This document shows positions 49,109 through 57,203 of a stretch of DNA of 64,000 nucleotides, piece after piece (position 1 is the stretch's first letter; each line of letters begins with the position of its first letter). The translations under genes were made by a program, and so were the position numbers. The notes under the pieces are model-generated. The model did not search any database. It saw only the letters and a program-made list of their open reading frames with translations, and had not been told where the DNA came from. This DNA is from Pseudomonas sp. RIT-PI-q (GTDB lineage Bacteria > Pseudomonadota > Gammaproteobacteria > Pseudomonadales > Pseudomonadaceae). The stretch is taken from contig NZ_LHPC01000022.1 in assembly GCF_001297125.1 (NCBI RefSeq), positions 1-64,000 on the forward strand, read 5' to 3'.

Positions 49109-50293
49109 CCCTAATCATCAGCCAACATTGCCGGGGGCTCTAATTTGCCAGCCAGCTTGCTTACTATCTTTTCCGACTTCTGTTGAGGTAGAAGACCCGT
49201 GGCTCAATGGAGGGTCCGGCATAGGAAGCGGATCCTCCTCTTTAAAAGCAGCACTGGGTGAATACTTTGAAAGACGGCATTTTTATATGGAGATCAAGTC
49301 CGAACTGGTCGGAAATATTAATCACTCTCTTGCAAAAGAAGAAGTCGCGAAATTCCTCCATGCCTTTTCACAAACTAACGATAGAAATTTGACCTCCGAT
49401 CAAATTTCCGAGCATGCATTCAATCTAACAAAAGTTTACCGCACATCAGATTTTTCCAGCTGCTATATACCTACAGCATGTATCTCCCTTAACTCTCATC
49501 GAATCGAAAGTGAAAATATAATATATCCATTGCGGGACACATGTGGTTGCAGCTTTCACTGGAGCGCGAACCACGCCATTTTCGGTTCTACCCAAGAATA
49601 TCTGGAGAGACAGTTTCTAGCGAGATTTTGACTTACTAAAAAATGCTTAAATCTAATAAGTCACCATAATGCTAAAACTTTGCTGAACAACAGTCGCGCT
49701 CAACCGTTATACAACGCTCTTAGCAAGTCAGGTGAGATTTCCGTCATTGACATTTCTGACCCCAACTATCCCGGCACATGTTTACTGACCGTTTACGGTC
49801 AAAAAAACAGAAGGCGTCACATTCAATACTGTGCGGGGATGTCTTATGCAGAAACGCCTAGCGCAGCACTAGAAAAATCAACGCATGAACTATGGCAGAC
49901 CTATAGATTTATCCACTTATTTAAGACTACTGACAGAAATATCCAAGATGTTAAAGATCCATACTTACGGCATTTTTTGAACGCAACTCCTATAAAACTT
50001 TTAAAGAAATAACTTCCGTCGAACCATCTGGCATCGCAAGACAGAACCAGTTGATTGACTTCAGCTTACCTGGTTTTTTATCCGCTTTAAAAACCCAAAA
50101 AATTGACGCATACATCTACATCAATACAACAGTAATAAATGGCAATTTGTATTTTTTTTGCAAATTCCTTTCTCCCGATTTGTTTTTGCACATGAACAAT
50201 TCAAAAAACATTAACATTCACAACGCATATTCCCAAAGCTTCATCAACCAAATACTACCCGATCGAAAAGAAACAATGGTCCCATTCCCATAA
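49095..50293 (+). pseudogene. mcbD: McbD-like YcaO cyclodehydratase, interrupted by a TGA and a frame change
   Basis: The YcaO component that uses ATP to cyclise Cys/Ser in the precursor. Conserved parts lie in three pieces. Residues 1-178 contain LKAALGEYFERRHFYMEI and PLRDTCGCSFHWSANHAIFGS, then a TGA at 49629. After it the same frame continues (LTKKCLNL..) through DISDPNYPGTCLLTVYGQKN and SAALEKSTHELWQTY to TAA at 50010. The rest, in the -1 frame (ERNSYKTFKEI.. to FLHMNNSKNIN and the C-terminal MVPFP), follows from a T6 run at 49973-49978. Adding one base restores a 399-residue protein, against 396 in E. coli, and the TGA sits where a Trp (YWL) is recalled in McbD. Either two inactivating mutations or recoding; see findings. 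Confidence 0.85.
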
Positions 50294-50303
50294 AAGGTCA
50301 CCT

Positions 50304-51047
50304 ATGAATATTTACGCAACGAATCGATGTCTTTCGCTTGCATTACTGCTCATCAAGGAGCAACTAAAAGAACCTATCGCACTTTTCTGGATTATTATTT
50401 CTCCAGCAGCGTTATATTATCTGCTTGCTTATTCCAAAGGGAGTTCCTTTCCACTGACAACCAGTTATATCGAAAGTGCATCATGGTTTCTTGCGTATAT
50501 TTCTTCGAGTGTTGCTTTTTTTGGCTTTTCCTTTTACATCATAGGAAGACGAGAAAGCGGATTCATCAGATCATTCATCTACACACATGAGGCCAAACTC
50601 ATATTTCTGCTGGCACAATTTTTAGCTTATTCACTAATATCTTTGGCCTATGGCGCTACATTTTATATATTGACATATTTTTCTTTTGGCTCGTTCGAAT
50701 TACCCGAACTCTTGATTATACTCAGTCGTTTCTATATCTGTTTTGTGCTATTTAGCATACCTGGAATTTTATTGACATTACTACCAATAAACTTTCAGAA
50801 CGCCAACACTATTTTATCAATAGCGTCATTTATAATGTTGGCATTGGGCATTCTCAACACCCGCCAACCTCACCACGCAATCGATCTAATAAACACCTTC
50901 AATCCCTTATGGATTGCCAATAAAATAATGGGTGAAGGGATTGAAAAACATTACCTATTAACATCTGCAATACTACTCTCATTTATTTTGGTATTTTTGA
51001 TCTCGTTGCGTTTTTTACGTATCAACCCAGTATGGAGCCGTTATTAA
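50304..51047 (+). CDS. mcbE: McbE-like membrane subunit of microcin exporter
   Basis: A 247-residue integral membrane protein with about six hydrophobic segments (LFWIIISPAALYYLLAY; WFLAYISSSVAFFGFSFYII; LIFLLAQFLAYSLISLAYGATFYI; and three later). It is similar to the ABC-2 type permease McbE, which with McbF pumps mature microcin B17 out and gives partial self-protection. It starts 11 bases after the mcbD end with AAAGG as ribosome site. The stop and the mcbF start share one base (TAATG). The frame is fully open despite the broken mcbD. The symbol is assigned by synteny, since membrane sequence alone is weakly specific. Confidence 0.8.
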   Translation: MNIYATNRCLSLALLLIKEQLKEPIALFWIIISPAALYYLLAYSKGSSFPLTTSYIESASWFLAYISSSVAFFGFSFYIIGRRESGFIRSFIYTHEAKLIFLLAQFLAYSLISLAYGATFYILTYFSFGSFELPELLIILSRFYICFVLFSIPGILLTLLPINFQNANTILSIASFIMLALGILNTRQPHHAIDLINTFNPLWIANKIMGEGIEKHYLLTSAILLSFILVFLISLRFLRINPVWSRY

Positions 51048-51781
51048 TGAAAGTTCTAACAGCCAAACATCTTTGCTTCGGATATTCACAAAAAGAACTA
51101 TTCAATGACGTATCCATCCATGTTACGCAGGGTTCGATTACTGGCCTACTGGGCCCAAACGGGTCTGGAAAAACTACTTTTTTCGACATTTTGTGCGGAC
51201 TGAAAAATGTAGACAAAGGCGCACTGCACAATAATTTCTCCAGTCAACTTTATCTCTCGCAGACGGTCATGACTCCTCCAGTGCTGCGCATGTTCGATAT
51301 TTTCAGAATGACCACATTACTGTGCTCGCCGACCCATATATCTCAGGAGCAAGCTTTGAAAAAGCTCAGCACTTGGAGTCCTGAAATAGTTGCCCGATAC
51401 AAAGAAATCTGGGGGAAAAAATCTTCGGTATGTAGTTACGGTGAAAAACGTTGGTTCTTTACTCTTTCGTTGCTGGCTGTTGAAGCGGAGCTGGTAATAC
51501 TGGACGAACCGACCGCCGGAGTTGATCCTGAGTTCAGACATTACATTTGGCAATGTCTGCGCGGAGCCGCTAGCGAAGGCACGGCAGTTTTAGTGTCATC
51601 TCATAACATCGAGGAAATTTCTAACAACTGTGACAGTTTTTACATGATTAGCCAGCAGCAATTTAAGCCGTTTAGCTCTGGCAAAGAGTTTATGGAGCGC
51701 TACGGCGCGAACACTCTTGACGAAGCCTTCATCCGAGCTGCCGCTGAACCCGTCTTCACGCTTTCTTCTCATTCAACTTGA
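51047..51781 (+). CDS. mcbF: McbF-like ABC transporter ATPase
   Basis: A 244-residue ATP-binding subunit. Walker A is GLLGPNGSGKTTFFDIL (about residues 32-48), Walker B is LVILDEPTAGVD, and the switch His is in VLVSSHNIEEI. The signature motif is degenerate (VCSYGEKRWFFTL in place of LSGGQ), as can occur in export/immunity ATPases. It pairs with McbE to export the peptide and lower its internal level. The start is the ATG at 51047 within TAATG. It is the last gene of the island. No pentapeptide-repeat mcbG follows: after the stop the sequence returns to GC-rich DNA. Confidence 0.85.
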   Translation: MKVLTAKHLCFGYSQKELFNDVSIHVTQGSITGLLGPNGSGKTTFFDILCGLKNVDKGALHNNFSSQLYLSQTVMTPPVLRMFDIFRMTTLLCSPTHISQEQALKKLSTWSPEIVARYKEIWGKKSSVCSYGEKRWFFTLSLLAVEAELVILDEPTAGVDPEFRHYIWQCLRGAASEGTAVLVSSHNIEEISNNCDSFYMISQQQFKPFSSGKEFMERYGANTLDEAFIRAAAEPVFTLSSHST

Positions 51782-51884
51782 GGGCTCAATCGCCGACTGC
51801 TAACCATTATGCTGCCGGGTGATCGTGCTCCCCATAAACAGTGCTCCATCCGCATGAGATACAAGGATCTGCCGAAGGCTGCGC

Positions 51885-52382
51885 CTACGGAGGATCGCGT
51901 TCCAGCATCTTCACGATCTTCGGCATCACGCTGAAAATCGCCAACGCCAGAAACGTGCTGAACACCGCCGTTGCCTCTCTCCCTAACCCGGCCGAAACCC
52001 CAATGGCCGCGGTCATCCATAACCCGGCGGCGGTGGTCAGGCCTTTGACGTGGCCTTCGTCGCCTTCCTGGTTTTTCAGGATGGTCCCGGCACCGAGAAA
52101 ACCGATCCCGGCGATCACACCCTGCACCACCCGACTCATGGCATCGGCCTGGGAGCCGGACATCTGTGGCACCAGCACAAACAACGCCGCGCCGAGCGCC
52201 ACCAGCATGTGGGTGCGCACCCCGGCGGCCTTGCCCTTTTGCTCGCGCTCGAAACCGAGAATCCCGCCCAGCACGGCGGCCATCAACAGGCGCACGGTAA
52301 TGCGCGTCAGTTGTGACGCGTCGCCTATGTCGGCGAACTCCGCTTGCAGGGTCACCCAAACCTCATGCCACCACGCGTTCAT
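51885..52382 (-). CDS. MgtC/SapB family membrane protein
   Basis: A 165-residue protein with four to five membrane segments. The conserved MgtC core is clear: LTRITVRLLMAAVLGGILGFEREQKGKAAGVRTHMLVALGAALFVLVP, then RVVQGVIAGIGFLGAGTIL and GLTTAAGLWMTAAIGVSAGLG. MgtC proteins affect growth in low magnesium and virulence in host cells, partly by acting on F-type ATPase. This is the short form lacking the soluble C-terminal domain of Salmonella MgtC, so the role may differ. It is convergent with the mcb-like cluster, 103 bases away. Confidence 0.88.
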   Translation of the reverse strand: MNAWWHEVWVTLQAEFADIGDASQLTRITVRLLMAAVLGGILGFEREQKGKAAGVRTHMLVALGAALFVLVPQMSGSQADAMSRVVQGVIAGIGFLGAGTILKNQEGDEGHVKGLTTAAGLWMTAAIGVSAGLGREATAVFSTFLALAIFSVMPKIVKMLERDPP

Positions 52383-52506
52383 GCTGTAATCCTTGAGAAG
52401 TGCCGAATAGAGGATGGACCGCGCCGACCATTAATCGGTTGCACCGAACGATGACCGCCGGGCGCGCCCTAACACTGTAGAACCCCGCAGAAAAAAGGAC
52501 GCCTCC

Positions 52507-52740
52507 ATGACCGTGCGCATCGAAAACCAGACCTGCTTTTTCACCACCGAAAACGGCGAAGAAATTCGTCTGTGTCCGGACGTCACCATCATCACCGACT
52601 CGGAAAAAGCCATGTCGGCGGTCGAACTCAACAACCAGCGTATCTACATTACCGAAGCAGAAGCCGACGCATTGACCGTAGCAGGCGCCGTCGACGGTCG
52701 TAAGCACCTTAAGGCCACGGACAGTGATTCGGTGATTTGA
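52507..52740 (+). CDS. Small DUF3203-like protein
   Basis: A 77-residue soluble protein resembling the Pseudomonas DUF3203 family (TVRIENQTCFFTTENGEEIRLCPDVTIITDSEKAMSAVELNNQRIYITEAEADALTVAGAVDGRKH). A good ribosome site (AAAAGGA) precedes ATG 52507. It is divergent from the mgtC-like gene. No function is known. Family assignment is from memory of the pattern. Confidence 0.65.
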   Translation: MTVRIENQTCFFTTENGEEIRLCPDVTIITDSEKAMSAVELNNQRIYITEAEADALTVAGAVDGRKHLKATDSDSVI

Positions 52741-52935
52741 CTGACCCTGATCAATAACCCGCCCGGGCGCCTGATATAGGCGTCCGCGCCCCGTTGTGGC
52801 GGGTGCATCAAGTTGTCGCAGGCAGCGGATCAACGTCCATCTGATCCGCTTTTTATTGCAATAGCTGAGTCTGTTATGCAAACAGATCGCCGCTCATAGT
52901 GCTCACGCCTGATGGAGGCTGATGAGCGAAAGACC

Positions 52936-54348
52936 ATGAGCGATAGAATCCCCGTCCGAATAGTTGAGACCTTCGAGCCTTCGCGTCCCAAGATGAAGGC
53001 CAAGTCCAGTGACAACCTGATCCACACCCGCAGCTTTACCGGCTTGTTCCGCACCCTGCGCATGAGCGGCGCGGGGTTTCTGTTTCTGCTGTTTTTCGGC
53101 ACGGTGTGGTTGAACTGGGGTGGCCGGCAAGCGGTACTCTGGGACCTGTCCGAAAGCAAATTCCACATCTTCGGCGCAACCTTCTGGCCGCAGGATTTCA
53201 TCCTGCTGTCGGCGCTTTTGATCATTGCCGCGTTCGGTCTGTTTGCGATCACCGTGTTCGCTGGCCGGGTCTGGTGCGGCTACACCTGCCCGCAGAGTTC
53301 CTGGACCTGGATCTTCATGTGGTGCGAGAAGATCACCGAAGGCGAGCGCAACCAGCGGATCAAGCTGCAAGCTGCGCCGTGGGGCGTGAACAAACTGATG
53401 CGTCGCTCGGCCAAGCACACCTTGTGGCTGGCCATCAGCCTGCTGACCGGCCTGACTTTCGTCGGCTACTTCACACCGATCCGGCCGCTGGCCGAAGAGC
53501 TGCTGACCTTGCAAATGGGTGGTGTCAGCCTGTTCTGGGTGTTGTTTTTCACCGGCGCCACGTACATCAACGCCGGCTGGCTGCGTGAAGCGGTGTGCAT
53601 GCACATGTGCCCGTATGCACGGTTCCAGAGCGTGATGTTCGACAAGGACACCCTGACCATTTCCTACGACGTGGCCCGTGGTGAAAACCGTGGCCCGCGC
53701 AAACGTGACGTGGCACCGGTTGAGGTCGGACTCGGTGATTGCATCGACTGCCAGCTCTGTGTGCAGGTCTGCCCGACGGGCATCGACATCCGCGACGGCT
53801 TGCAGATGGAATGCATCGGTTGCGCGGCGTGTATCGACGCCTGTGATTCGATCATGGACAAAATGGGCTACGCCCGCGGATTGATCAGCTATACCTCGGA
53901 GCACCAGTTGCAGGGTGGCAAGACGCACTTGCTGCGGCCTCGATTGATCGGCTACACGGCGGTGCTGTTGCTGATGATCGGCGCCCTCGCCCTGGCCTTG
54001 GTCGAACGGCCGATGGTCTCGCTGGACGTGAGCAAGGACCGTGGCCTGTTCCGTGAGAACAGTCAGGGGCAGATCGAGAACATCTACAGCCTGAAGGTCA
54101 TTAACAAGACCCAGCAACGTCAGGACTATCGTCTGACGCTGATCGATGGCGACGGTTTCCAGTTGCAGGGCAAGACTGAACTGAGCCTGGCGCCCGGTGA
54201 GATTGTCGATGTGCCGGTGTCGGTGGCGATGACCACGGAGCGGCCGAGCAGCAGTTCGCAGAACCTCAATTTCAAGGTGGTCGACAGTGATGAACCGGAT
54301 ATTTATAGCGTGGCGAAGAGTCGGTTTGTTGCGCCGATGAATCGTTGA
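52936..54348 (+). CDS. ccoG: Cytochrome c oxidase accessory protein CcoG
   Basis: A 470-residue membrane ferredoxin-like protein (RdxA/FixG family) involved in copper reduction for cbb3 oxidase assembly. Membrane segments flank the GRVWCGYTCPQSSW motif. The ferredoxin region has two cluster motifs, CIDCQLCVQVCPTGID and CIGCAACIDACDSIM. The C-terminal ~120 residues form the periplasmic Ig-like FixG domain (VSLDVSKDRGLFREN.. onward). ATG 52936 gives the usual MSDRIPV.. start; 52912 is an alternative. No ccoNOP or ccoHIS genes are adjacent, so this may be a solitary or second copy. Confidence 0.92.
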   Translation: MSDRIPVRIVETFEPSRPKMKAKSSDNLIHTRSFTGLFRTLRMSGAGFLFLLFFGTVWLNWGGRQAVLWDLSESKFHIFGATFWPQDFILLSALLIIAAFGLFAITVFAGRVWCGYTCPQSSWTWIFMWCEKITEGERNQRIKLQAAPWGVNKLMRRSAKHTLWLAISLLTGLTFVGYFTPIRPLAEELLTLQMGGVSLFWVLFFTGATYINAGWLREAVCMHMCPYARFQSVMFDKDTLTISYDVARGENRGPRKRDVAPVEVGLGDCIDCQLCVQVCPTGIDIRDGLQMECIGCAACIDACDSIMDKMGYARGLISYTSEHQLQGGKTHLLRPRLIGYTAVLLLMIGALALALVERPMVSLDVSKDRGLFRENSQGQIENIYSLKVINKTQQRQDYRLTLIDGDGFQLQGKTELSLAPGEIVDVPVSVAMTTERPSSSSQNLNFKVVDSDEPDIYSVAKSRFVAPMNR

Positions 54349-54369
54349 GCCTTTAGACTGCGGGGCGCC

Positions 54370-54434
54370 CTTCGCGGGCAAGCCACGCTCCTACAGTACG
54401 CAGATGCCTGTAGGAGCGAGGCTTGCCCGCGAAG
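54370..54434. repeat. REP inverted pair
   Basis: cttcgcgggcaagccacgct.. and ..aggcttgcccgcgaag face each other between ccoG and the MocR gene. Confidence 0.8.
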
Positions 54435-54478
54435 AAGTCACCTTGATCTTTTTTGAACGAAAACAATCCGGGCAATCG

Positions 54479-55894
54479 ATGAAACGCTACGAAAAATTCG
54501 CCGACGACATCGCTGAACTGATCCGCTCCGGCGTCCTCGGCCCCGGCCAGCGCGTGCCGTCGGTGCGCTACGCCAGCCAGACTTACGGTGTCAGCCCGTC
54601 CACGGTGTTCCAGGCCTATTACCTGCTCGAACGTCGCGGGCTGATCCGCGCCCGACCGCGTTCCGGTTACTTCGTCAACACCCATGCGCCCAGCCCGTTT
54701 TCCGAGCCGGTAATCAGCAGTCAGGTTAACGAGTCCACCGAAGTCGACGTCAGCGAACTGGTGTTCTCGGTCCTCGATTCGATCAAGGACCCCAACACCG
54801 TGCCCTTCGGCTCGGCGTTCCCCAGCCCTACCCTGTTTCCGCTGCAGCGGCTGTCCCGCTCGCTGGCCAGCGCCGCCCGGGAGATGGACCCGCGCATGGT
54901 CGTCACCGACATGTCGCCGGGCAACCCGCAATTGCGCCGGCAAATCGCCCTGCGCTACATGGTCGGCGGGCTGATGCTGCCCATGGAAGAACTGCTGATC
55001 ACCAACGGCGCCCTCGAAGCATTAAACCTGTGCCTGCAAGCCGTCACCGAGCCCGGCGACCTGGTGGCCATCGAAGCCCCGGCGTTCTACGCCTGCCTGC
55101 AAATACTGGAACGGCTGAAACTCAAAGCCGTGGAAATTCCGGTGCACCCGCGCGATGGCATTGACCTTGGCGTACTGGCGCAAACCCTGGAACGGCACCC
55201 GATCAAGGTTTGCTGGTGCATGACCAGCTTCCAGAACCCTATGGGCGCGACCATGCCCGAGGCGAAGAAACGAGAACTGGTGGAACTGTTGCGCAGCCAT
55301 CAAGTGCCGCTGATCGAAGACGATGTCTACGCCGAGTTGTATTACGGTCAACAGGCGCCGAAACCGGCCAAGGCCTTCGACACCGAAGGGCTGGTGATGC
55401 ATTGCGGCTCCTTCGCCAAAAGCCTGGCCCCCGGCTACCGCATCGGCTGGGTCGCCGCCGGGCGCTATGCGCAGAAAATCGAACGCCTGAAACTCATGAC
55501 CTCGCTATGCGCCTCGATGCCGGCCCAGGCCGCCATTGCCGATTACTTGCAACACGGCGGTTATGATCGGCACCTGCGCAAATTGCGCTATGCCCTGGAA
55601 GAACAGCAAAGCGCGATGCTCGCGGCCATTGCACGCTACTTCCCGGCGCAGACTCGCGTCAGCCAACCGGCCGGCGGCTACTTTTTGTGGCTGGAACTGC
55701 CAGCGCAGATGGATTCGTTGAAATTGTTTCAGATGGCGCTGGCGCAGGGCATCAGCATTGCGCCGGGGCCGATTTTCTCGCCGACGCAGCGGTTCAGGAA
55801 TTGTATTCGGCTGAATTACGGCAGCCCGTGGGATGAGGCTTGCGAGAAGGCGATGGAAACGTTGGGGCGGATTGTGCGGTCGTTAGTGTTGTGA
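54479..55894 (+). CDS. MocR/PdxR-type GntR regulator with aminotransferase domain
   Basis: A 471-residue chimeric regulator. Residues ~1-75 are the GntR winged helix (YEKFADDIAELIRSGVLGPGQRVPSVRYASQTYGVSPSTVFQAYYLLERRGLI). Residues ~100-471 are a fold type I aminotransferase domain with the PLP-Lys region HCGSFAKSLAPGYRIGWV, NGALEALNLCLQAV and the LIEDDVYAEL Asp. Members sense PLP or amino-acid ligands and usually activate a neighbouring gene. ATG 54479 (MKRYEKF) avoids the REP-derived upstream frame. The target here is unclear, as no divergent metabolic gene adjoins. Confidence 0.9.
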   Translation: MKRYEKFADDIAELIRSGVLGPGQRVPSVRYASQTYGVSPSTVFQAYYLLERRGLIRARPRSGYFVNTHAPSPFSEPVISSQVNESTEVDVSELVFSVLDSIKDPNTVPFGSAFPSPTLFPLQRLSRSLASAAREMDPRMVVTDMSPGNPQLRRQIALRYMVGGLMLPMEELLITNGALEALNLCLQAVTEPGDLVAIEAPAFYACLQILERLKLKAVEIPVHPRDGIDLGVLAQTLERHPIKVCWCMTSFQNPMGATMPEAKKRELVELLRSHQVPLIEDDVYAELYYGQQAPKPAKAFDTEGLVMHCGSFAKSLAPGYRIGWVAAGRYAQKIERLKLMTSLCASMPAQAAIADYLQHGGYDRHLRKLRYALEEQQSAMLAAIARYFPAQTRVSQPAGGYFLWLELPAQMDSLKLFQMALAQGISIAPGPIFSPTQRFRNCIRLNYGSPWDEACEKAMETLGRIVRSLVL

Positions 55895-55918
55895 GTTGAG
55901 TAAGCCTGAGCACAAAAA

Positions 55919-55946
55919 AGCCCTGCTGGCAGAGGCCAGCAGGGCT
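55919..55946 (-). terminator. Terminator between convergent genes
   Basis: agccctgctggc (55919-55930) and gccagcagggct (55935-55946) form a 12-bp perfect stem with a 4-base loop. Six A's directly before it on the plus strand make it a classical U-tract terminator for minus-strand transcripts (gene at 56035). It may also stop the MocR transcript. Confidence 0.85.
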
Positions 55947-56034
55947 TGTTCGGGAAGAGCGTTTAAATCTCAATTAACCATAAAAATGTAATCGACACTC
56001 ATTCGCCAGGTCATTGCTCAATGGCTTTTGAACT

Positions 56035-56697
56035 TCATCCGATGTCGCTCAACTCCAGTATGCCCGTCCCTCTGACGCCCACGGTAAACTGAACAGCCTG
56101 CGGATCCCACATTACCTGTGCACTCGGCAGAAACGTGTCAGAAAAATATAACTGCCCTTCGTTTTCAAGGCTTACTTTATTCGTATAAAGATACGTTGGG
56201 CCGTCTATCTGGTTTTGCACTGCCTGCAATACAGCAAGATGAACCGCCGCCTCCAACCCTTCTAAATCAATAACTGATTTTCTACCGACATTCAGCAATC
56301 GCTCCACACCCGGCGATACGTTCTCCAAGTAAAATCGGGTGGGACTACCCTCTTTAAGCACTACAAAATTACGAATTGATTGCTTCTCGCCGTCAGTATT
56401 CACTATATCTTCCATGCTCAGAAAATACCCATAGAACTTACCAGGCGTTGCAACACGTAACGTATAACGGTCATCTTCCGAACGAAAGTGAATCAATAAA
56501 GGTTCATCCTTTTCGCTATCGGCAACTGTCAGGAACCCGCCCTCACTCAGAAGCTGACGTTTGTACTCAAACTGTTGGGAGGGCGTCAGACGCGGCCGCT
56601 TCAGCCTGTTCTCCATGAGCTGATAGTTCAACACCAAGGGCTTTCCTTTAAGGAAAAGGTTGGCGATCATCGACTTGTTTTCATCTTCCGCATTCAT
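56035..56697 (-). CDS. Uncharacterised protein, 220 residues
   Basis: I do not recognise this protein. It is soluble, with no signal or membrane segment and mixed alpha/beta composition. Notable strings are RPRLTPSQQFEYKRQLLSEGG, YTLRVATPGKFYGYFLSMEDIV, VSPGVERLLNVGRKSVIDLEGLEAAV and QVMWDPQAVQFTVGVRGTGIL at the end. AGGGA stands 12 bases before ATG 56697. The GC content is clearly lower than in the flanking genes, and the 60-residue gene at 56743 lies 45 bases upstream on the same strand, so the two probably form one acquired unit. They end at the strong terminator at 55919. Confidence 0.6.
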   Translation of the reverse strand: MNAEDENKSMIANLFLKGKPLVLNYQLMENRLKRPRLTPSQQFEYKRQLLSEGGFLTVADSEKDEPLLIHFRSEDDRYTLRVATPGKFYGYFLSMEDIVNTDGEKQSIRNFVVLKEGSPTRFYLENVSPGVERLLNVGRKSVIDLEGLEAAVHLAVLQAVQNQIDGPTYLYTNKVSLENEGQLYFSDTFLPSAQVMWDPQAVQFTVGVRGTGILELSDIG

Positions 56698-56742
56698 TTA
56701 AATATATCCCTATATAAAGCTGGCATCCTGCCGGCAGACCGC

Positions 56743-56925
56743 TTAGTTTGCAGCGGCACCTGAATTTTCAACTACGTCACGCTTGCGCCGCTCAAGAACC
56801 ATCATATCGGCAAGATGGGCTACATTCGCGTATTCTTGAGGAGGTGTCATCGCAGAAAAATTACTATAAATATAATTCAGCACCACGCCGTCCCAAAAAG
56901 CAATTTCATCCTTATAAAGATCCAT
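56743..56925 (-). CDS. Uncharacterised small protein, 60 residues
   Basis: A small, slightly acidic, helical-looking protein (MDLYKDEIAFWDGVVLNYIYSNF.., QEYANVAHLADMMVLERRKRDVV). A clear ribosome site, GGAG eight bases before the ATG, supports it. No known family is recognised. It precedes the 220-residue gene in the same AT-rich segment. A small gene in front of a larger unknown could be a chaperone or an antitoxin-like pair, but nothing in either sequence shows that. Confidence 0.5.
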   Translation of the reverse strand: MDLYKDEIAFWDGVVLNYIYSNFSAMTPPQEYANVAHLADMMVLERRKRDVVENSGAAAN

Positions 56926-57203
56926 ATCACATACTCCACTATTTAGTTTAAGTTATTCGCTTCTTGCGAACAAACAAAAGAATAACCACTTCTTTTTTTA
57001 AGTTCAACACTTGCAACCTGACAACCCGATACAGAGCGTGTCAGAAACTCAAGACATTTCACAGCACACAAAAAATAACGCGCCTTGAGATGCAAAGCGC
57101 GTCAACTTTTAAAACAGCAACTAAGGACAGGATTATTTTATAGCTAGCGTAGTGATTTATTTTCGAGTTTGATCGACTCGATGATACTAACCGAATGCCA
57201 GGT

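Noticed and set aside
49629..49631. TGA in mcbD as a selenocysteine codon
   Set aside because: The aligned residue in McbD is Trp, not Cys, the YcaO family is not known to use selenocysteine, and no hairpin typical of a bacterial SECIS was evident just after it.
49680..50012. Separate gene starting at TTG 49680
   Set aside because: It is in the same frame as the upstream YcaO part, begins in the middle of conserved sequence and has no ribosome site, so it is a fragment of mcbD.
50051..50293. Separate small gene starting at TTG 50051
   Set aside because: Its sequence (FLHMNNSKN..MVPFP) is the C-terminal part of mcbD in the shifted frame.
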